Source: Oscillospiraceae bacterium
GTDB lineage: Bacteria > Bacillota > Clostridia > Oscillospirales > Ruminococcaceae
NCBI GenBank assembly: GCA_022788225.1
Contig: JALEVO010000143.1
Coordinates: 1 to 49,391, forward strand
Reading direction: 5' to 3'
Length of the DNA: 49,391 nucleotides
The notes below the pieces were generated by a model that worked only from the letters and a program-made list of their open reading frames with translations, was not told the DNA's origin and made no database searches. The translations under genes were made by a program, and so were the position numbers. Below are positions 27,088 through 34,339 of the stretch, in pieces (positions within the stretch are counted from its first letter, which is position 1; each line of letters begins with the position of its first letter).

Positions 27088-27632
27088 TCTGCTGTAACCT
27101 CCTCTGTCTTCTTTTTTCTGAATACGAAAAGCTTGCTGAAAAAATAATTGAGAATGAGTATCATAACCTGTGAAAGCATAGTCCATATAAACTCATTCAT
27201 TTTTTCCGGCGAACCGGCAAGCTTGTTTACCAAAGATATCTGCATAAAACTGCTGTCATAGTTTATGCTTCCGAGTGAGAAAATTCTGATAAAGAATCCT
27301 GAACATCTTTCAACGAAAATAAAGGTTATAAGCATATCAAGCAGAAAAGTCACCCCACGTCCTGCATAGAACGATACTGCCTCTCTTACAAGCTGACCTA
27401 TATTTTCAGTTTTGCTTTTGAAAACAAATTTTTTGTTAGTAACAAATGCAAAAGTTATAGCAGTGACCTGTGCAATGGCAGTTGCGACCATTGCCGCACC
27501 TCCTAAGTCACCCAGCAGTATTCTCGAACCGAATCTGGCTATGTAGTAAACCAGCGTTGTAAGCCCTCCGAAAAAGATGTACATTATAGCCTCTTCGTAT
27601 TTATGATAGATTTTCATTATTTTACCGGACAT
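27084..27632 (-). CDS. GtrA-family membrane protein
   Basis: A small integral membrane protein of 182 aa with four TM helices. It begins with the typical 'EAIMYIFFGGLTTLVYYIARFGSR', followed by 'TAIAQVTAITFAFVTNKKFVFKSK', where the NKKFVF motif is highly characteristic. Family members help move or supply polyprenyl-phosphate-linked sugars for cell-surface glycosylation. The ATG at 27632 has GAGGGAG 7 nt upstream; a start at 27665 lacks a good site. It is the first gene of a two-gene unit with the LRR protein. Confidence 0.87.
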   Translation of the reverse strand: MSGKIMKIYHKYEEAIMYIFFGGLTTLVYYIARFGSRILLGDLGGAAMVATAIAQVTAITFAFVTNKKFVFKSKTENIGQLVREAVSFYAGRGVTFLLDMLITFIFVERCSGFFIRIFSLGSINYDSSFMQISLVNKLAGSPEKMNEFIWTMLSQVMILILNYFFSKLFVFRKKKTEEVTAE

Positions 27633-27671
27633 CTTAATCTCCCTCTTTTGTACATAATTATTCATAATATA

Positions 27672-27700
27672 ATAATAACAGTATATTGAAAAAAAATCAA
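27672..27700 (-). promoter_or_regulatory. putative promoter of the gtrA-like gene
   Basis: On the minus strand TTGATT (27695-27700), 17-nt spacer, TATTAT (27672-27677). Its -35 overlaps the terminator-like hairpin at 27693-27720. Confidence 0.5.
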
Positions 27701-27727
27701 GTCCAATTTTGCTTGATTTTTTATTTT
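27693..27727. terminator. terminator-like hairpin in a divergent intergenic region
   Basis: Stem AAAATCAAG (27693-27701)/CTTGATTTT (27712-27720) with T-runs on both strands. Both neighbouring genes point away from it, so it ends no annotated gene; it could end a short minus-strand transcript of the adjacent repeat or act as an operator over the promoter at 27672-27700. Confidence 0.5.
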
Positions 27728-27740
27728 TAAAACCGATATA

Positions 27741-27832
27741 TATAGTAAACGAAAAATTTATTTTTAGTTTACTATCAGCCGATACGCACGGAGTGAACGA
27801 AGTAAACGGATGTGCGACGCTATAAAAATTAT
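27741..27832. repeat. double-hairpin repeat, copy 1
   Basis: Hairpin TATAGTAAAC...GTTTACTAT (27741-27775), then CAGCCGATA and a second hairpin closed by CGCAC/GTGCG. A second copy at 36701-36783 shares most of this sequence, with the closing pair changed to TGCAC/GTGCA. Confidence 0.75.
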
Positions 27833-27855
27833 TTTAGAAGACTGGGGGGATGGCT

Positions 27856-28722
27856 ATGAACTTTTTAATGATAAATTCAGTCAACAGCTATGTAAAAGGA
27901 CTTGATATGAAAAACAGGTGGAGTCAGAAAAAAGAAAAGGCCGATTTTTCAGAGGACTACACCCTTAACGAGCGCCAGAGAAAAAATGAAATGTTCAAGA
28001 AATCGTACATGGAGCAGAGGGAAAATAATAACGAGGATAAAACGCTTTCTGCCATAAACAACAAGGTTGCAGTCGGTTCAAAGCTGACTCCGGACGAAAT
28101 GAAGTATTTGCAGGTCAAAAATCCAGCTCTGTACCAGAAGCTTAAAGATATTGAAAAAGAGAAAAAGCAGTACGAGGAAGACCTGAAAAAGTGTAAGACA
28201 AAAGAGGACGTTGACAAGCTTAAAATGTCAAAGATAAGTTCCTCACTGTCTGCGATAAATTCAGTCAAAAACAACCCGAATATTCCCGAAAGCAAAAAGC
28301 TTGAAATAGCCGCACAGGAACAGCGCAGACTCAATGAACTCGGGGAAATCGAGGCAAAGTTTATTAAAAGCGGTGAATATGCAAAACTGCCCACAGAGGA
28401 AGAAAAAGCAAAGGCTGAAAAGGATATGCGTGAGGCAGAGGAAAATATCACGGACGTTAAGCCGGACAAAACCACAGAAGAAAAAACTGTCACCAAATCC
28501 GAAACTGACTCAGAAGATAAAAAGGATATTCCGGAAAGCCGGCACACTGAAGAAGTTGCCGCAAGTACAGATAAGACGGACCGTGAAAAAAAGCTTACTG
28601 TCACAGAAGCTGAACTCACTCCGGAAGCTAAAAAAGTAAAACGTGCCAGAGCAAAATCGGCATACATGATATCTGATGACAGTTCATCAGAGCATCAGGT
28701 GATTTTTAATACAAAAGGATAA
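27856..28722 (+). CDS. highly charged, helical protein of unknown function
   Basis: A 288-aa (290 from 27850) hydrophilic protein, rich in Lys and Glu, with no signal peptide and no membrane segment. A predicted coiled-coil around 85-170 ('ALYQKLKDIEKEKKQYEEDL...') precedes a long Glu/Lys/Thr-rich, probably disordered region, ending in a conserved-looking basic tail (AKKVKRARAKSAYMI). I do not recognise the family. ATG starts at 27850 and 27856 are both possible; a G-run (GGGGG, 27844-27849) is spaced 6 nt from the second, which I prefer. It is preceded by the double-hairpin repeat and followed by repeats and a strong terminator. Confidence 0.7.
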   Translation: MNFLMINSVNSYVKGLDMKNRWSQKKEKADFSEDYTLNERQRKNEMFKKSYMEQRENNNEDKTLSAINNKVAVGSKLTPDEMKYLQVKNPALYQKLKDIEKEKKQYEEDLKKCKTKEDVDKLKMSKISSSLSAINSVKNNPNIPESKKLEIAAQEQRRLNELGEIEAKFIKSGEYAKLPTEEEKAKAEKDMREAEENITDVKPDKTTEEKTVTKSETDSEDKKDIPESRHTEEVAASTDKTDREKKLTVTEAELTPEAKKVKRARAKSAYMISDDSSSEHQVIFNTKG

Positions 28723-28725
28723 CAG

Positions 28726-28752
28726 AATCACCGCACTACGAGTGCGGTGATT
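28726..28752. repeat. GC-rich palindrome (ATCACCGCAC family)
   Basis: Perfect 12-bp stem AATCACCGCACT/AGTGCGGTGATT with a 3-nt loop directly after the charged-protein gene. There is no T-run. A close relative at 33801-33825 acts as the cdd terminator. Confidence 0.7.
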
Positions 28753-28777
28753 CAGACTGTAGAAATAGTAAAATTAT

Positions 28778-28811
28778 GCCCGCCGAACGGCGAATTAAAA
28801 GTTTCGCCAGC
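28778..28811 (+). repeat. fragment of the GCCCGCCGAACGGC repeat
   Basis: 34 bp nearly identical to 48778-48811 (GCCCGCCGAACGGC then AATTAAAAGTTTCGCCAGC). It is the 5' end of the longer repeat found twice, inverted, near the right end of the window. Confidence 0.75.
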
Positions 28812-28826
28812 TTTTTCGACAAACTG

Positions 28827-28857
28827 AACTCCCCTGAAAAAATTCAGGGGAGTTTTT
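28827..28857. terminator. bidirectional intrinsic terminator
   Basis: 12-bp perfect stem (28827-28838 with 28843-28854, loop AAAA) followed by T's, between the convergent charged-protein gene and the dockerin gene. Confidence 0.88.
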
Positions 28858-28867
28858 CATATTCTGA

Positions 28868-29599
28868 TTATTTCATATTCATAATCATTTTTGCAATGTC
28901 AATTGCATCATAAAGGTTAACCGTTCCGTCAACGTTGTAATCGGCAGCTGCAAGCTGGTCTTCTCCGAAATAATTTGGATCCATCAGATATTTTGTGATA
29001 TCAATTACATCGTAAAGATTTATAACCTCGTCAAAATTTACATCACCCGGAATAATATCAGATGCCGGGAAAGTAACGGCTACAACAGTTGTGACAATAT
29101 TATTCTCGTCCATGACAGCTTCGTGTTCAGCTGTTATTTCCGGCTGTTCAAGGTCGTCATTTCTTAAAACTGAAAACAAGTAAACATAGCCGTTTATTTC
29201 CTTGTCAACGATATAATCAGTATCGCTTACAGTAAAATCATAGGTGAGCTCCTGCGTATCCTTTGAGCCCTTATGCTCAGGCACTCCAAGAGTTATTGTG
29301 TATGACGAATCGTCCTTGCCCTCTACGATAAAGCTATAGTCAGTTTCGCCTACTGTTTCTCCTCCGGCAGGAAGTACTGTGTTGTAGTACACATAATCGC
29401 CGTCCGGGGTAAGCTGTGTTATTGTAACATATACTTCTCTGTCAAGCTCCGGCGTGATAACAACAGTACCGCACTTGTTGCCATGGATAGGATAATCCGG
29501 CTCAACTGTTACTGTTTCAGCCGCAGCGCTTATAGCTGTACTTAACACTACACCTGCGCATACTGCCGCAGAAATAATTTTTGATAAAAGCTTTTTCAT
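28868..29599 (-). CDS. secreted dockerin protein with uncharacterised N-terminal domain
   Basis: A 243-aa exported protein. Signal peptide at about 1-27 (KKLLSKIISAAVCAGVVLSTAISAAA). Residues ~30-180 form a Thr/Val/Asp-rich, probably all-beta domain with no catalytic motif I recognise. The C-terminus (~185-243) is a type I dockerin with two calcium loops, 'GDVNFDEVINLYDV' and 'ADYNVDGTVNLYDA', joined by a short linker. The loop positions 10-12 (LYD) differ from those of the GH26 and GH9 dockerins here, so cohesin specificity may differ. It is third in an operon with two CW-repeat proteins (22-nt gap), which suggests that cell-surface attachment or cellulosome display is the theme. Confidence 0.85.
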   Translation of the reverse strand: MKKLLSKIISAAVCAGVVLSTAISAAAETVTVEPDYPIHGNKCGTVVITPELDREVYVTITQLTPDGDYVYYNTVLPAGGETVGETDYSFIVEGKDDSSYTITLGVPEHKGSKDTQELTYDFTVSDTDYIVDKEINGYVYLFSVLRNDDLEQPEITAEHEAVMDENNIVTTVVAVTFPASDIIPGDVNFDEVINLYDVIDITKYLMDPNYFGEDQLAAADYNVDGTVNLYDAIDIAKMIMNMK

Positions 29600-29621
29600 A
29601 GTTTTTCATTCTCCATTCTTT

Positions 29622-31616
29622 TTAATAATATTTAGGGTATATATAACTATACCATTGATATCCGCACAATTTCAGATATGAATCTGTTGTATCACTAAGC
29701 TTTCCGCAGGCGTCGTAATTCTTCCAGACTTCGTCTGTTTTTATCTGGTTCCAATAGTAATCTTTGCCGTCCTTTGAACCGTAAACTATTCTTGACTCAA
29801 AGCCTGCCTGATGGAAAAGCAGATCCTGAAGTGCCGCAAAATAATAGGACAGCACATTCCTGTTATTCATTGCATGTTCTGCCAGATGCGCCCAGCCGAC
29901 AGCCTCTATCTGCTGTGGCGTTTTTGGGGTTTCGTTTTGATAGAACGTATTGTTGTTCTTTACATAGTTGTATATCGACATGGCGTTGCGTCTTATGGAA
30001 TTAAGTATGGTTTCAGCCCTTTTCTGAACGTATGAAAATTCAACAGGAGTACCGTTCTGGTCAAAGTTATAGCCGTCAATCATTGTATTTACAGCCATTG
30101 CTCCGTCAGAGAAGAAATAATACAATTTTTCATTTATAATCTGCCAGCCTGTTTTTAAAATACCGTCGTCACCAAAATAAAACTTCTGGCCGTTGATAGT
30201 TTTCAAGCCAAGAGCCATAACTCCGTCAGAATCAAAGTAATATTTATTTCCGTCAATTGTCTGCCAGCCCGTCAGCGCTGCACCCTTGTCGCCGAAATAG
30301 TATTTCTTGTTTCCGTCCTGATACCAGCCGTAACACATTTTGCCGTCGCTGTCAAATAAATATGTCTTTGAGTCGATAACCTGCAAACCGGTCTGCATGA
30401 TGCCGCTTTTTGCAAAATAATATTTTTCAGAATCAATGACTTTAAAGCCGGTCACCATTTTTCCGTCAGTTCCGAAATAATAAGTATCTCCCCTTATTAC
30501 CTGCCACTTATACTGCATAATACCTTTAACATTGAAATAGTACTTGCTGCCGTCAATGGTGTGTATTCCGGTCTGCATTTCTCCGCTGCTGTTGAAATAA
30601 TATCTCTGTGCACCTATTCTTACCAGACCAGTATACATTTTTCCGTCAGTTCCGAAGTAGTATGTTTTGCCGTCAATGGTCTGCCATTTGTAAAGCATTT
30701 TACCGTCACTGTCAAAATAATATGTGTCATTTTCAACAGTGATAAATCCGGTTTTCATAAGGTAGTCATCACCGAAATAGTATTTGTTTACGCCGTCGGA
30801 AATAATACCCTGCGCAATCGTTCCGTCAGTGAAATAATATCTTGTTCCGTCCTCAAACTGCTGAAAACCTGTTGCCATATATCCGGCGTCAGTAAAGCGG
30901 TAGATTATACCGTTAATTATATGTTCACCGGTATATTTTCCGTTTTGGGCGTCAGAGTAATAAACCAGACCGTTGTAATGTATCCAGCCGTAAAGGGGAG
31001 CGGCTGTGTCATAGTCATAGAATATTCTCAGACCGTCAATCGTCTGCCAGCCGCTCTGGAATCTGCCATTGGGGGAGAAGATGTATTTCACACCGTCAAT
31101 TTCACATTCTCCTGTGTAAACAACCCCGTCCTCACTGCTGAAATACTTACTGCCGTCATATTCAAACCAGCCGGTCTGCAAAATACCGTATTCATCAAAT
31201 ACATATAATTTATCGTCAATGGACTGCAAACCTGTCAGCTTTCCATTAACCGGGTCTGCGTAAAACTTACCGTCCATATAATCTATCCAGCCGGTGAGAT
31301 TTTCGCCTGTATCCAGATCAAAGAACATTCTTACGCCGTCAATGTCAAACCAGCCGTTCTTGACTGCACCGTTTGGCGCAAAATAATAGGTTTTACCGTC
31401 AATTTCCTGAAGACCGGTAAGCTTGTTTCCGTCAGTATCGTAATAGTAAACCTTTCCGTCGTCAGAATATTCCCATCCGGAGCTTATATCCTCTGTTACA
31501 GCTGGTGTGATTTCAGTATCTGCCGTATCCGACTGCGCCGAAACGCATAATGACGCACAGCAGCCGACAGCCGCGGCCGAAATAACTGCCGGAAGATATT
31601 TTATGATTTTTCTCAT
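29622..31616 (-). CDS. secreted CW-repeat protein with transglutaminase-like C-terminal domain
   Basis: A 664-aa exported protein. Signal peptide ~1-27. Residues ~45-510 consist of roughly twenty aromatic-rich cell-wall/choline-binding-type repeats of about 20 aa (pattern GWQTIDGKKYYFDSDG), which fold as beta-hairpins binding wall polymer or glucan. The last ~135 residues resemble the transglutaminase-like superfamily ('LSYYFAALQDLLFHQAGFES', 'YYWNQIKTDEVWKNYDA'), but the expected catalytic Cys aligns with Ser and the His of HAWN with Tyr; only the Asp remains. It may therefore be a binding domain rather than an enzyme. ATG with AAAGGAGG, 12 nt after the CHAP gene. Confidence 0.82.
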   Translation of the reverse strand: MRKIIKYLPAVISAAAVGCCASLCVSAQSDTADTEITPAVTEDISSGWEYSDDGKVYYYDTDGNKLTGLQEIDGKTYYFAPNGAVKNGWFDIDGVRMFFDLDTGENLTGWIDYMDGKFYADPVNGKLTGLQSIDDKLYVFDEYGILQTGWFEYDGSKYFSSEDGVVYTGECEIDGVKYIFSPNGRFQSGWQTIDGLRIFYDYDTAAPLYGWIHYNGLVYYSDAQNGKYTGEHIINGIIYRFTDAGYMATGFQQFEDGTRYYFTDGTIAQGIISDGVNKYYFGDDYLMKTGFITVENDTYYFDSDGKMLYKWQTIDGKTYYFGTDGKMYTGLVRIGAQRYYFNSSGEMQTGIHTIDGSKYYFNVKGIMQYKWQVIRGDTYYFGTDGKMVTGFKVIDSEKYYFAKSGIMQTGLQVIDSKTYLFDSDGKMCYGWYQDGNKKYYFGDKGAALTGWQTIDGNKYYFDSDGVMALGLKTINGQKFYFGDDGILKTGWQIINEKLYYFFSDGAMAVNTMIDGYNFDQNGTPVEFSYVQKRAETILNSIRRNAMSIYNYVKNNNTFYQNETPKTPQQIEAVGWAHLAEHAMNNRNVLSYYFAALQDLLFHQAGFESRIVYGSKDGKDYYWNQIKTDEVWKNYDACGKLSDTTDSYLKLCGYQWYSYIYPKYY

Positions 31617-31628
31617 GCTGTCCCTCCT

Positions 31629-33704
31629 TTAGGGCTGGTATGAAGGTCTTGCGTACCCGAAAATGCAGATATCTGTCAGTTTATATCTCTTTTGTCTGCA
31701 CATATCACCGCTGTTACCCTCAACGGTATATACATAACCGTTTTCACAGTAATCGACTATGCCAACATGGTCTGCCACGCCGTCAGGTTCCCAGTCAAAG
31801 AAAATATAGTCGCCGGAAGTCGGGGTGTAACTCTGCGGACTTCTCCACTGACCATGTTCTCTGAACCATGAAATACCCACAGCACAGGATATAAACTTTG
31901 GAACACTTCCGTCCTGTGTATATCCGCACTGGCTTGCACACCATGAAACAAAGCAGGCACACCATTCTATACGGGAGTTAAATCCCCACCATGTCCAGTA
32001 GGGTCTGCCGCCCACGTTTCCTACCTGTGAAAGTGCCTTTGCGACAATTTTCTGATTTCCGTCTGTTATCATTGAACCGTCGGAATAGAAGCAGTAATCA
32101 ACATTGTTGATTACATGGCGGTAGGTATATGCAGCACCGTCCGAGCCGAAATAATATTTTTTTGAGCTGACAGTCTGCCAGCCGGTTTTCATTACGCCGT
32201 CAGTACCGAAATAATATCTCTTGCCATTAAGGGTTCTGAAACCTGTTGCCATTGCCCCTTTTTCATTGAAATAATATTTCTTTCCGTCGATAGTCTGCCA
32301 GCCTGTTTTGGCAACACCGCTGTTATCGAAATAATATTTCTTGTTTTCAATGGTTTTCCAGCCTGTGGACATTATTCCCTTGCCGTCAAAGTGATAGAAT
32401 TTGCCGTTAATGCAGACAAGACCAGTCTTCATTCTGCCATCTGAACCGAAATAGTATTTTTCGCCGCCGATAGTCTGCCAGTTACAGAGCATTTTTCCGC
32501 TGTCAGGACTGAAATAATAAATTTCACCGTCCTGTGCCCTGAATCCGGTTTTCATAGTTCCGTCAGCGTCAAAGAAATATTTTGCAGAACCAACTGCAAC
32601 AATGCCTGTCTGCATCACGCCGTCCATGTTAAAATAATATCTGCTGCCGCTGATATCCTGAAAGCCTGTCAGCATTTTTCCGTCAGAGCCGAAATAATAG
32701 GTCTTTCCGCCGCTGGTTATAAAACCAGTCTGCATGAAATAATTCTCGTTGAAGTAATATACGCCGCTTTCGTCGTTTACAAAACCGATTCCGGGCTTGC
32801 CGTCTTTATAATAGTATCTTGTACCATCCTCAAATTCCTGAAGACCTGTTGCAAGATATCCCTTTTCAGTAAAGCGGTATTTTATTCCATCGATATCGTA
32901 TTCACCGATATATTTGCCGGTTTCGGTATCAGCATAATACACAAGACCGTTGTAATGAATCCAGCCGAAAACCTGTTTTGCAGTATCATAATCGTAAAAA
33001 ACTCTCAGACCGTTTACCGTCTGCCAACCGCTCTGGAATTTTCCGGTATGATTAAAAATATAAGTAACGCCGTTTATTTCGCTTTCGCCTTTTCTCAGAG
33101 CACCGTTTTCTCCGCCGTAATACTTGTCACCGCCGTATTCAAACCAGCCTGTATACAAAGCACCGGTTTCGCTGAATATATAGGTTTCACCGTCAATATC
33201 CTGAACACCTGTCAGCTTGCCTCTTTCAGCGTCGTCGTAATAAGTGGCTCCCATGTATGTGACCCAGCCGGTATTTCTTATACCAGTTTCTGTGTCAAAA
33301 TACATTCTTATACCATCGATATCATACCAGCCTGTTTTCATTGCACCGTTTGGTGCAAAGTAGTATGTATTTCCGTCTATCTCGCAAAGTCCGGTATACT
33401 TTTCGCCCTCTTCGCTGTAATAAGAAGTCTTTCCGTCATTGGAATATACCCAGCCGGACAGGGTTATCTCAGTTTCCTCAGAATCAATCTGGACTGGTTC
33501 TGTTTCTGTAACAGTCGGTTCTGTAATATCTGTCAGCACTGTTGTTACCGCAGTTTCAGTTTCAGCTGGCTCTGTGGCAGTGACTGCCGGCCCGGTCGGC
33601 AGGGTTTCAGTGGTATCAGAAGTTTCTGCCGATACACCTATCGCCGCCGCACTTCCTAAAACAACAGCTGCAAGCAGTGCAGGTAAATATTTATAAAACT
33701 TCAT
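31629..33704 (-). CDS. secreted CW-repeat protein with C-terminal CHAP domain (peptidoglycan hydrolase)
   Basis: A 691-aa exported protein. Signal peptide ~1-26, a Thr/Glu-rich segment (~27-80), about twenty CW-binding-type repeats (~80-550), then a CHAP amidase/endopeptidase domain (~555-691). The catalytic Cys lies in 'IEWCACFVSWCASQCGY' and the His in 'VADHVGIVDY', with a following 'VEGNSGD' that supplies the third polar residue. It probably cleaves peptidoglycan, in cell separation or remodelling, while the repeats hold it on the wall. It is the first gene of a three-gene operon with a promoter at 33741-33769; GGAGG lies 11-12 nt upstream of the ATG. Confidence 0.88.
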   Translation of the reverse strand: MKFYKYLPALLAAVVLGSAAAIGVSAETSDTTETLPTGPAVTATEPAETETAVTTVLTDITEPTVTETEPVQIDSEETEITLSGWVYSNDGKTSYYSEEGEKYTGLCEIDGNTYYFAPNGAMKTGWYDIDGIRMYFDTETGIRNTGWVTYMGATYYDDAERGKLTGVQDIDGETYIFSETGALYTGWFEYGGDKYYGGENGALRKGESEINGVTYIFNHTGKFQSGWQTVNGLRVFYDYDTAKQVFGWIHYNGLVYYADTETGKYIGEYDIDGIKYRFTEKGYLATGLQEFEDGTRYYYKDGKPGIGFVNDESGVYYFNENYFMQTGFITSGGKTYYFGSDGKMLTGFQDISGSRYYFNMDGVMQTGIVAVGSAKYFFDADGTMKTGFRAQDGEIYYFSPDSGKMLCNWQTIGGEKYYFGSDGRMKTGLVCINGKFYHFDGKGIMSTGWKTIENKKYYFDNSGVAKTGWQTIDGKKYYFNEKGAMATGFRTLNGKRYYFGTDGVMKTGWQTVSSKKYYFGSDGAAYTYRHVINNVDYCFYSDGSMITDGNQKIVAKALSQVGNVGGRPYWTWWGFNSRIEWCACFVSWCASQCGYTQDGSVPKFISCAVGISWFREHGQWRSPQSYTPTSGDYIFFDWEPDGVADHVGIVDYCENGYVYTVEGNSGDMCRQKRYKLTDICIFGYARPSYQP

Positions 33705-33740
33705 TTTATTTGATTTTCCTCCAAAAAATGATACTTCTTT

Positions 33741-33769
33741 ATTTTAACATATTCCCCGCAAAAATACAA
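33741..33769 (-). promoter_or_regulatory. promoter of the CW-repeat/dockerin operon
   Basis: On the minus strand TTGTAT (33764-33769), 17-nt spacer, TAAAAT (33741-33746), giving a start near 33734, about 30 nt upstream of the CHAP gene ATG. Confidence 0.6.
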
Positions 33770-33789
33770 GTGCTGAAAAACATCTTTCA

Positions 33790-33825
33790 TAAAAAAGAAA
33801 ATCACCGCACTATATGTGCGGTGAT
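33790..33825 (-). terminator. intrinsic terminator of cdd
   Basis: On the minus strand ATCACCGCAC/GTGCGGTGAT (33816-33825 with 33801-33810) closes a 5-nt loop and is followed by TTTCTTTTTT. Confidence 0.85.
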
Positions 33826-33873
33826 GCAGCTTGTCGAAAAAGCTGATTTCAAAGCTATTCAGGGAAGATTTAT

Positions 33874-34251
33874 TTATAGTTTAAAAGCATAGGGCATAAG
33901 TTCTGAGAGAGTAAGTGTTCTGTCTGCGAGTATTACTTTAAAATCACCGCCGCAGAATTCTGTCATTACCTGCCTGCAGGCACCGCAGGGATAGCATACA
34001 CTATCAGCATTTTCCTTCCCTCCGGCAATGGCAATGGCAGAAAACTCTTTTTCACCCTCCGAAACCGCGTTGAAAATTGCCGTTCTCTCGGCACAGCAGC
34101 AGAGGGAATACGAGGCATTTTCTATATTACATCCGGTAAATACTCTGCCGTCAGCCGTAAGCAGTGCCGCACCCACAAGGAATCCGGAATATGGTGCATA
34201 GGCTGAAAGTCTGGCTTTTGCGGCAAGTTCAAAAAGTTCTTTTTCGTTCAT
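33874..34251 (-). CDS. cdd: cytidine deaminase
   Basis: Zinc enzyme that deaminates cytidine and deoxycytidine to uridine in pyrimidine salvage. The Zn-binding and catalytic motifs are intact: 'TGCNIENASY' (39-48), CAER (53-56) and PCGAC (88-92). At 125 aa it is the usual tetrameric short form. The ATG at 34251 has AAAGGTGAAG upstream and matches the family N-terminus (ELFELAAKARLSAYAPYS); a longer frame from 34317 would run through a terminator hairpin and is rejected. It lies downstream of GH9 on the same strand but is separated from it by two hairpins, so it is probably its own unit. Confidence 0.95.
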   Translation of the reverse strand: MNEKELFELAAKARLSAYAPYSGFLVGAALLTADGRVFTGCNIENASYSLCCCAERTAIFNAVSEGEKEFSAIAIAGGKENADSVCYPCGACRQVMTEFCGGDFKVILADRTLTLSELMPYAFKL

Positions 34252-34272
34252 ATACTTCACCTTTTTTAAATT

Positions 34273-34337
34273 AAGGGAACTGCTTTCACACAGTTCCCTT
34301 TTTATAGCAAACGACAAAATATCTGGAGTTTGCTATA
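34273..34337. terminator. two hairpins between GH9 and cdd
   Basis: First, TATAGCAAAC (34303-34312)/GTTTGCTATA (34328-34337), a relative of the first hairpin of the double-hairpin repeat with a compensatory T-to-C/A-to-G change. Second, AAGGGAACTG (34273-34282)/CAGTTCCCTT (34291-34300), a 10-bp stem. Together they probably terminate GH9 transcription; the T-run on the minus strand is imperfect. Confidence 0.65.
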
Positions 34338-34339
34338 AT

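Noticed and set aside
27957-28667. A long antisense frame (236 codons) opposite the charged protein gene
   Set aside because: It is Ser/Phe-rich as expected from the complement of Glu/Lys codons, and lacks a ribosome-binding site. The plus-strand gene fits the local codon pattern.
30561-31208. Long plus-strand frames opposite the CW-repeat genes
   Set aside because: They are shadows of the repeat-rich genes in the complementary strand, with no initiation signals.
29622-33704. Dense short repeats that could be taken for a CRISPR-like or tandem repeat array
   Set aside because: They are codon-level repeats of wall-binding modules in two long intact reading frames; repeat units vary and there are no spacers.
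33874-34317. Cytidine deaminase starting at 34317
   Set aside because: That start would put a terminator-type hairpin inside the coding region; the ATG at 34251 has a ribosome-binding site and the expected N-terminus.
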